A stretch of 64,000 nucleotides of DNA from Limonium bicolor (Eukaryota > Streptophyta > Magnoliopsida > Caryophyllales > Plumbaginaceae), in contig CM041776.1 in NCBI GenBank assembly GCA_023374045.1, forward strand, positions 281,603,999 through 281,667,998, read 5' to 3'. Made by a program: the position numbers and the translations under genes. Numbering within the stretch: the stretch's first letter is position 1; every line of letters begins with the position of its first letter. Below the pieces are notes generated by a model. The model was not told the DNA's origin and ran no database searches. It saw only the letters and a list, made by a program, of their open reading frames with translations. Of this stretch, positions 59,064 through 64,000 are shown in pieces.

Positions 59064-60254
59064 ACAGCTGGCGTTAGGAAGTTTGCACACTTTTTAAACT
59101 TATGACGTAGAGGTGTCGTCTTCTGTTCCTTTGGGTGGAGGCTTCCTCGTATTCCTGTAAAAAAGAAATTGCGAACAGCATTATTATTTTCAAGAATTCC
59201 GCATACCTTTTTAGACGGGATCCATTGACTTTGAAGCATTCTCCTTTCTTATTCTGGAGTTCGTAAACACCAAAAGGAGTAGTTCCAACTACTTGGAATG
59301 GGCCAGTCCAGTGAGATTTGAGTTTTCCAGGAATATTCTCAATCTGGAATTATAAAGCAGCACCCCTCGCCAACCTTAAAGTCGCGTTTGTGGATCATTT
59401 GGTCATGGTGTTTCTTGGTGCGCTCCTTGTATATTGTCGCACTGCGGTATGCCTGATCTCTTAACTCCTCGAGTTCAGAGTTGAAGCTTACGCTTTTCTC
59501 CTGCGGCTTCTAATCGAAGTTTAGGGCCTTGAGTGCCCAATATGCCTTATGTTCCAGCTCTACAGGCAGGTGGCATGATTTCCCATAGACAAGCTTAAAA
59601 GGAGACATCCCGATGGGAGTCTTGAATGCGGTGCGGTAAGCCCAAAGCGCATCATCTAACTTTAATGCCCAATCCTTTCGTGATGAGTTAACCGTTTTCT
59701 GGAGAATCCATTTTAACTCACGGTTCGAAACTTCTGCTTGGCCGTTTGTCTGGGGGTGATAAGGTAGAGCTACCTTGTGACGTACCCCGTACTTACCCAT
59801 AAGCGCTTCAAATGAACGGTTGCAGAAGTGGGATCCTCCGTCACTGATAATAATTCTAGGCACGCCAAAACGGGTAAAGATGTGCTTCTTAAGAATCTGG
59901 TTACGGTCTTTGAATCAGCATGATGACAGGGTATGGCTTCTACCCATTTTGACACGTAATCCACTGCCACTAAACATATTGGTGGCCCTGTGAGGAAGGG
60001 AAAGGTCCCATAAAATCAATGCCCCAACAATCAAAGAGTTCCACTTCTAGTATTCCCTGTTGTGGCATTTCATGTCTCCTAGATGTGTTACCCATTCTCT
60101 GACAATTATCACATTGGGTGCAGAATTGGTAAACATCCTTGTGAAGAGTCGGCCAATAAAATCCTGAGGCCAGGATCTTGCAGCGGTCCTTGTGGTCCAT
60201 GGTGACCACCGGCTTCCCGTGAGTGACAAAAATGTATGACGCTGTGAACCTCAT
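59064..60254 (-). pseudogene. E3 integrase, several frame changes
   Basis: The minus-strand zinc-binding region has [13 protein letters not shown] at the end of the previous frame and [11 protein letters not shown] in frame 59970-60254. The catalytic core carries LFDCWGIDFMGPFP (first Asp), VDYVSKWVEA in frame 59770-59970, and SDGGSHFCN (second Asp) and [15 protein letters not shown] (Glu) in frame 59510-59863. The three acidic residues are thus all present. The tail has FKVNGSRLKRYAEF near 59200. Small indels separate the frames, so one protein cannot be made from this copy as it stands. Confidence 0.87.
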
Positions 60255-60888
60255 CTTCAGGGAGACACCGGCGAATCAACCCATCTGCACAGACTCGGAA
60301 CAAATATGGATCTTCCCAGAAATAATGTTTTGAATCAGAAAGAAATTTCTTCTTCTGGGAGTAAGATAGATCATATGGTATTGTTCCAAAGACTAGATAA
60401 TTGGCCAGGTCCGCATACCATGGCTCTTGTACCTTGGTGATAGAAAAGACAGTCTCATCGGGGAAGAATTCGTTAATAGGCACACTGTCCGTAGGAGTTA
60501 CTAACCGGGAGAGATGGTCAGCGACGACATTTAATTTTCCGCTCTTGTCTTTGACTTCTATGTCAAACTCCTGTAGTAGAAGAATCCAGCGCAACAAGCG
60601 AGGCTTGGCTTCTTGTTTTGCAAATAGGTATTTGAGAGCAGAGTGGTCTGTGTGCACTATGACTTTGCTTCCCCATAAGTACGACCTGAACTTATCAAGG
60701 GAGAATACTATAGCCAGAAGCTCTTTTTCAGTGGTAGTATAGTTCTTCTGGGCATCGTTTAGTGTCCTGCTGGCATAAGCAATCACTCTCAAATCTTCTC
60801 TTTTTTTGGCATAGAGCTGCCCCCACTGCATAGTCACTTGCATCACACATGATCTCAAACGGGAGAGACCAGTCGGGTGATATGACAA
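60109..60888 (-). CDS. E3 RNase H and start of integrase
   Basis: A 259-residue minus-strand frame; the first 25 or so residues are out of register. From [18 protein letters not shown] it follows the RNase H domain ([30 protein letters not shown]) and the spacer with VVADHLSRL. It then runs to the HHCC region ([13 protein letters not shown]), after which it shifts. It overlaps the RT frame near 60728-60888, the junction being a small indel. The product would degrade the RNA strand of the hybrid during reverse transcription. Confidence 0.85.
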   Translation of the reverse strand: MSYHPTGLSRLRSCVMQVTMQWGQLYAKKREDLRVIAYASRTLNDAQKNYTTTEKELLAIVFSLDKFRSYLWGSKVIVHTDHSALKYLFAKQEAKPRLLRWILLLQEFDIEVKDKSGKLNVVADHLSRLVTPTDSVPINEFFPDETVFSITKVQEPWYADLANYLVFGTIPYDLSYSQKKKFLSDSKHYFWEDPYLFRVCADGLIRRCLPEDEVHSVIHFCHSREAGGHHGPQGPLQDPGLRILLADSSQGCLPILHPM

Positions 60889-61642
60889 TAGGTGCAGATG
60901 CCAGTTTTTGTGTTATTGTATTGAAAGCAGCTGAACACTTATCATCAAAATGAAACGGGGCATCTTTCTGTAGCAGGTCGGTCAATGGTTTAGTGATTTT
61001 GGAGAAGTCTTGTATAAACCGTCGATAGAATCCTGCATGCCCGAGAAACGCTCGAATATCTTTAACAGAGGTTGGTGCCGGTAATTTCTCTATAACCTCC
61101 ACCTTGGCCTTATCCACCTCTATTCCTTCAGCCGATATTTTATGTCCAAGGACAATCCCGTCCTTGACCATAAAGTGACATTTTTCCCAGTTCAAAACGA
61201 GATTTGTATCCTCACACCGTCCTAGGATCAAATCAAGTTGTGCTAAGCATTTATCAAAACTAGAGCCATAGACCGAGAAGTCATCCATAAAGACCTCTAT
61301 GCTCTGTTCGATAAAATCAGCGAATATAGCTTGCATGCATCTCTGGAAGGTAGCAGGGGCATTACATAGTCCGAAGGGCATTCGTCTGTACGCAAAGGTG
61401 CCGTATGGACAAGTGAAAGTGGTCTTGTCCTGGTCCTCTGGTGCGATTGGTATTTGGAAGTACCCTGAGAACCCATCTAAAAAGCAGTAGTACTCTTGCC
61501 CTGCTAGTCTCTCTAACATCTGATCGATAAAGGGGAGAGGGAAGTGATCTTTCCTGGTTGCCAAATTTAAGCGCCTATAGTCGATACACATGCGCCAACC
61601 AGTGATTTTTCTTTGAGGGATAGCCTCTCCCTTATCATTCAC
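60728..61642 (-). CDS. E3 reverse transcriptase
   Basis: A 304-residue uninterrupted frame on the minus strand. It has [58 protein letters not shown] and the catalytic FMDD (residues 118-121, about 61280-61291). The connection ([11 protein letters not shown]) and the beginning of RNase H ([17 protein letters not shown]) follow. Unlike E1 it has no internal stop in the palm. The true start lies upstream in the gag-protease frame; the ATG at 61642 is only the first Met after a frameshift near 61680. Confidence 0.9.
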   Translation of the reverse strand: MNDKGEAIPQRKITGWRMCIDYRRLNLATRKDHFPLPFIDQMLERLAGQEYYCFLDGFSGYFQIPIAPEDQDKTTFTCPYGTFAYRRMPFGLCNAPATFQRCMQAIFADFIEQSIEVFMDDFSVYGSSFDKCLAQLDLILGRCEDTNLVLNWEKCHFMVKDGIVLGHKISAEGIEVDKAKVEVIEKLPAPTSVKDIRAFLGHAGFYRRFIQDFSKITKPLTDLLQKDAPFHFDDKCSAAFNTITQKLASAPIVISPDWSLPFEIMCDASDYAVGAALCQKKRRFESDCLCQQDTKRCPEELYYH

Positions 61643-64000
61643 AACAGCCTCGATGCCCCCCTTCTTCGGGACAACTTGACAGGACTACCCATGGACTGTC
61701 AGAGATAGGATAAATGATGTTCGCGTCTAGGAGTTTCAGAACCTCCTTTTTAACTACCTCCTTTAGGTTAGGGTTTAGCCGACGTTGGGGTTGCCTGATA
61801 GACTTGTAGTTTTCCTCCATATAGATGTGGTGCGTGCAATAGGAGGGGTCAATTCCTTTTATATCAGCAATAGTCCACCCGATCGCTGTTCTGTGTTTCT
61901 TCAATACCTCGAGTAGCCTTGTTTCCTCCCCGAAATTCAGAGAAGAGGAAATAATGACAGGCAAATGGTCATCTTCAGCTAAAAAGGCATACTTGAGTTT
62001 AGAAGGTAGCTCCTTAAGCTCGAGCTCCGGTGGCTGTTCTATTGATGGAATTGATTTTTGAGGTTTTCTGTCAAGTTTTTCGATTGGTGGCCGGTAGGCT
62101 TGATAACCCGCTTTTCCTTTTTCCATGTACGCCAGCATGGCGTTAACTTCCGGATCCTCCACCTTTTCTTCTAGAGAAGTAAATAACACTTGCTCTAGTG
62201 GTACAGCTTCAGCTTTCGGGATGGAAGATAGGGAATACATGTCCTCATCTGTAGAAAAATCGCCTTCCTCCTCCTCATCATCTGTTAATCCCACTGTCTT
62301 AGCATGAGGAGAAAAGTTAGAGCTTTTCTTCATCATTTTCTGCATATCGAATTCGATTGTTTCGTCCTCGTACCGCAGAGTGATTTTCCCATCGTGGACA
62401 TCAATGATGGCTTTGGCAGTACTTAGAAACGGTTGACCAAGAATCAGGGGAACCTCAACATCATCATCCATTTCTAAAATGACGAAGTCAGCTGGAAAGA
62501 TAAAGCGAGACACTCCAACTACCAGATCTCGGACTATTCCCATGGGCTTGATCTCTGATCTGTCAGCTAGTTGGAGTTTGAAAGGAACCGGTTGCATTTC
62601 TCCTCCTTTTACTTTCAAGAAGGTGGCGTAGGGCATGATATTAATACTGGCTCCCAGGTCGCATAAACCGCTTCCACAGTCCACTCCACCTATAAAACAC
62701 GGGATAACGGGATTTCCCGGATCTGTTTGTTTGGGAGGGAGTGCTCGAAGAAGAGCAGTAGAGCATTCCTCCGTGAGGTGCACTGTTTCTTTTCCAGGTT
62801 TCTTCTTTTTCTTTGCTAAGAGATCCTTAAGAAATTTGGCGTAGTTAGGCATCTCTTGCAAAGCATCAATTAGAGGTATGTCGAGAGTCAGTTTCTTGAA
62901 AATGCTCAAGAATTTGGAGAACTGCTCATCTAGGTGTTTCTTTTTCATCCTGTTGGGAAATGGGAGTTCACTGTTTTTAGGAGTGGAAGATGGAATGTCG
63001 ATGGTTACTTGAGATGGAGGCGGAGTAGCAGGAGTAGGAACTTGGATTTCTGAGGGAGGTGAGGCTGGATTGGTTGTGTCTTCATCATTGATGTAGGCCT
63101 CTTCGTGATTTTCTTTTTCTTTTCCTTTTCTGGTAGCAAGTTCCCTTCCACTCCTTAGGGAGATTGCACTCAAGTTTGTTGATTGGAATGTGCCATCGTC
63201 TATAAGGATTGAATTTGCTTGCTCTCTTGGATTGGGGTTAGTCTGTGAAGGGAATTGACCAGGTGGCCTTTGTTGGGTGAGTAACTGTTGAATCTGAGAT
63301 TGCAAGGCTTTTTGGTCTTTGCGCAGGGCTGCGACCTCCTCTTGCGTGTCTCGGGACTTACCCATCATTGCTTTAAACATCTCTTGCATTTGAGACATTT
63401 CAGACTCAGGATTCGAAGGAGTTTGAGTTGGTCGACTCGAAGAAGCTTCATTGCCATAAGGCTGTTGATGATACTGCCTTTGGCCTCCTTGAAAATTGGA
63501 CTGAGGCCTGTAATTTTGAGATGGTTGTAGTGTATGTGGGTTTTGGATATTGTCGGTGTTTGAGTAGCGAAGGTTGGATTGCATGTTACGTTGCCAAGGT
63601 TGCCTGTATCCTGAATTGTTGGTGAGATAGTTTGCTTCCTCTGCTGCTTTTAATTCTTGTAGTTGAGGGCATTGTTCATAGTCATGAGGCCCACCACATT
63701 GTGTACAAGAGATAGCTGGAGATGATTGGGAAAGAGGAGCATAGCCTGGAGGGATTGTAGATGATCGGGAAATCATCGACTTAGCTTGTTGGGGGTAGGA
63801 GTTCATAGCCATCTGCTCAACCACTTTCTGCAGAGTACTTACTTTTGTTGCCTGCTGAGCATTGCTCTCCATGAGTTGCTCATGGCTTTTCATCAGCAGG
63901 TCAAACTTGTTATCACTTTCCCCAACATGGTATAAACCTGGAGTGCCGCCCCTTGATCCACCGGAGGCCCAGTCTCTGATTTCTTCACAGAGAGACTCCA
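61635..64000 (-). CDS. E3 gag-protease polyprotein with RT N-terminus, partial
   Basis: This is the longest frame of the window: at least 752 residues, open to the right edge, so the start is outside. It contains an N-terminal part with a Gln/Asn/Pro-rich linker and a zinc knuckle CTQCGGPHDYEQC (CX2CX3HX4C), near 63690. Next are KKKHLDEQFSKFLSIFKKL and a retropepsin domain LCDLGASINIM to PLILGQPFL (about 62430-62680). An acidic linker (DDEEEEGDFSTDED) and the RT fingers (KEVLKLLDANIIYPISDS) follow. It runs out of frame at about 61680 (VVLSSCPEE). The polyprotein would build the particle and supply the protease. Confidence 0.9.
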   Translation of the reverse strand, partial: ESLCEEIRDWASGGSRGGTPGLYHVGESDNKFDLLMKSHEQLMESNAQQATKVSTLQKVVEQMAMNSYPQQAKSMISRSSTIPPGYAPLSQSSPAISCTQCGGPHDYEQCPQLQELKAAEEANYLTNNSGYRQPWQRNMQSNLRYSNTDNIQNPHTLQPSQNYRPQSNFQGGQRQYHQQPYGNEASSSRPTQTPSNPESEMSQMQEMFKAMMGKSRDTQEEVAALRKDQKALQSQIQQLLTQQRPPGQFPSQTNPNPREQANSILIDDGTFQSTNLSAISLRSGRELATRKGKEKENHEEAYINDEDTTNPASPPSEIQVPTPATPPPSQVTIDIPSSTPKNSELPFPNRMKKKHLDEQFSKFLSIFKKLTLDIPLIDALQEMPNYAKFLKDLLAKKKKKPGKETVHLTEECSTALLRALPPKQTDPGNPVIPCFIGGVDCGSGLCDLGASINIMPYATFLKVKGGEMQPVPFKLQLADRSEIKPMGIVRDLVVGVSRFIFPADFVILEMDDDVEVPLILGQPFLSTAKAIIDVHDGKITLRYEDETIEFDMQKMMKKSSNFSPHAKTVGLTDDEEEEGDFSTDEDMYSLSSIPKAEAVPLEQVLFTSLEEKVEDPEVNAMLAYMEKGKAGYQAYRPPIEKLDRKPQKSIPSIEQPPELELKELPSKLKYAFLAEDDHLPVIISSSLNFGEETRLLEVLKKHRTAIGWTIADIKGIDPSYCTHHIYMEENYKSIRQPQRRLNPNLKEVVKKEVLKLLDANIIYPISDSPWVVLSSCPEEGGHRGCCE

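Larger units (their letters stand above)
56591..64000 (-). mobile_element. Athila-type Ty3/gypsy retrotransposon E3, partial
   Basis: It contains an LTR at 56591-58008, polypurine tract, integrase, RNase H, RT, protease and gag in order on the minus strand; gag and the other LTR run off the right edge. The domains are better preserved than in E1, with a handful of frame changes. The 5-bp left flank is GGAAC (56586-56590); its partner cannot be seen. No env-like frame between integrase and the LTR. Confidence 0.9.

Overview
The window is transposon-dominated nuclear DNA from a flowering plant, probably a eudicot. The evidence is nested Athila-type Ty3/gypsy elements, a long-LTR non-coding (LARD-type) element, Ty1/copia relics, an RRM-type LINE ORF1, many MITE families and one nuclear tRNA gene. 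I find no convincing host protein-coding gene. The only gene that looks functional is tRNA-Glu(CTC) at 34968-35039 (minus).

Left block, about 1.2-25.4 kb: an Athila-type element (here E1, minus strand, 1212-25410, 5-bp target duplication CTAGG). It has about 1.4-kb LTRs and a broken gag-pol. A LARD-like element (plus strand, 8735-23238, target duplication AAATC) is inserted in its gag frame. The LARD has two nearly identical 4.35-kb LTRs, a tRNA-iMet primer site, a polypurine tract and about 5.8 kb of internal sequence with no recognisable gag or pol.

Middle block, about 25.4-42.9 kb: AT-rich DNA with a MULE-like MITE, Stowaway-type, hAT-type and Tourist-type MITEs, two foldback elements, minisatellite-like DNA and the tRNA gene. 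An old duplication links about 28.1-29.3 kb to about 39.4-41.4 kb.

Right block, 42.9-64 kb: (1) an ORF1-only RRM LINE with a 16-bp target duplication; (2) a short-LTR (TRIM-like) candidate; (3) a copia gag/pol relic split by an Athila-type solo LTR (E2), which itself contains a long-LTR solo LTR; (4) a hAT transposase relic; (5) a LINE ORF2 tail; (6) a third Athila-type element (E3, minus strand) that runs off the right edge and has the best preserved gag-PR-RT-RH-IN.

Most unusual observation: all five LTR families or copies in the window carry inverted-repeat modules built on a TCCG(G/A) core, repeated at about 72-bp spacing. They occur in three Athila-type LTRs and in two long LTRs of another lineage. 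The two long-LTR arrays each have six units but different arm sequences. I know of no named element for this shared architecture. All distances were counted by hand from the sequence; no alignments, identity values or database searches were run.
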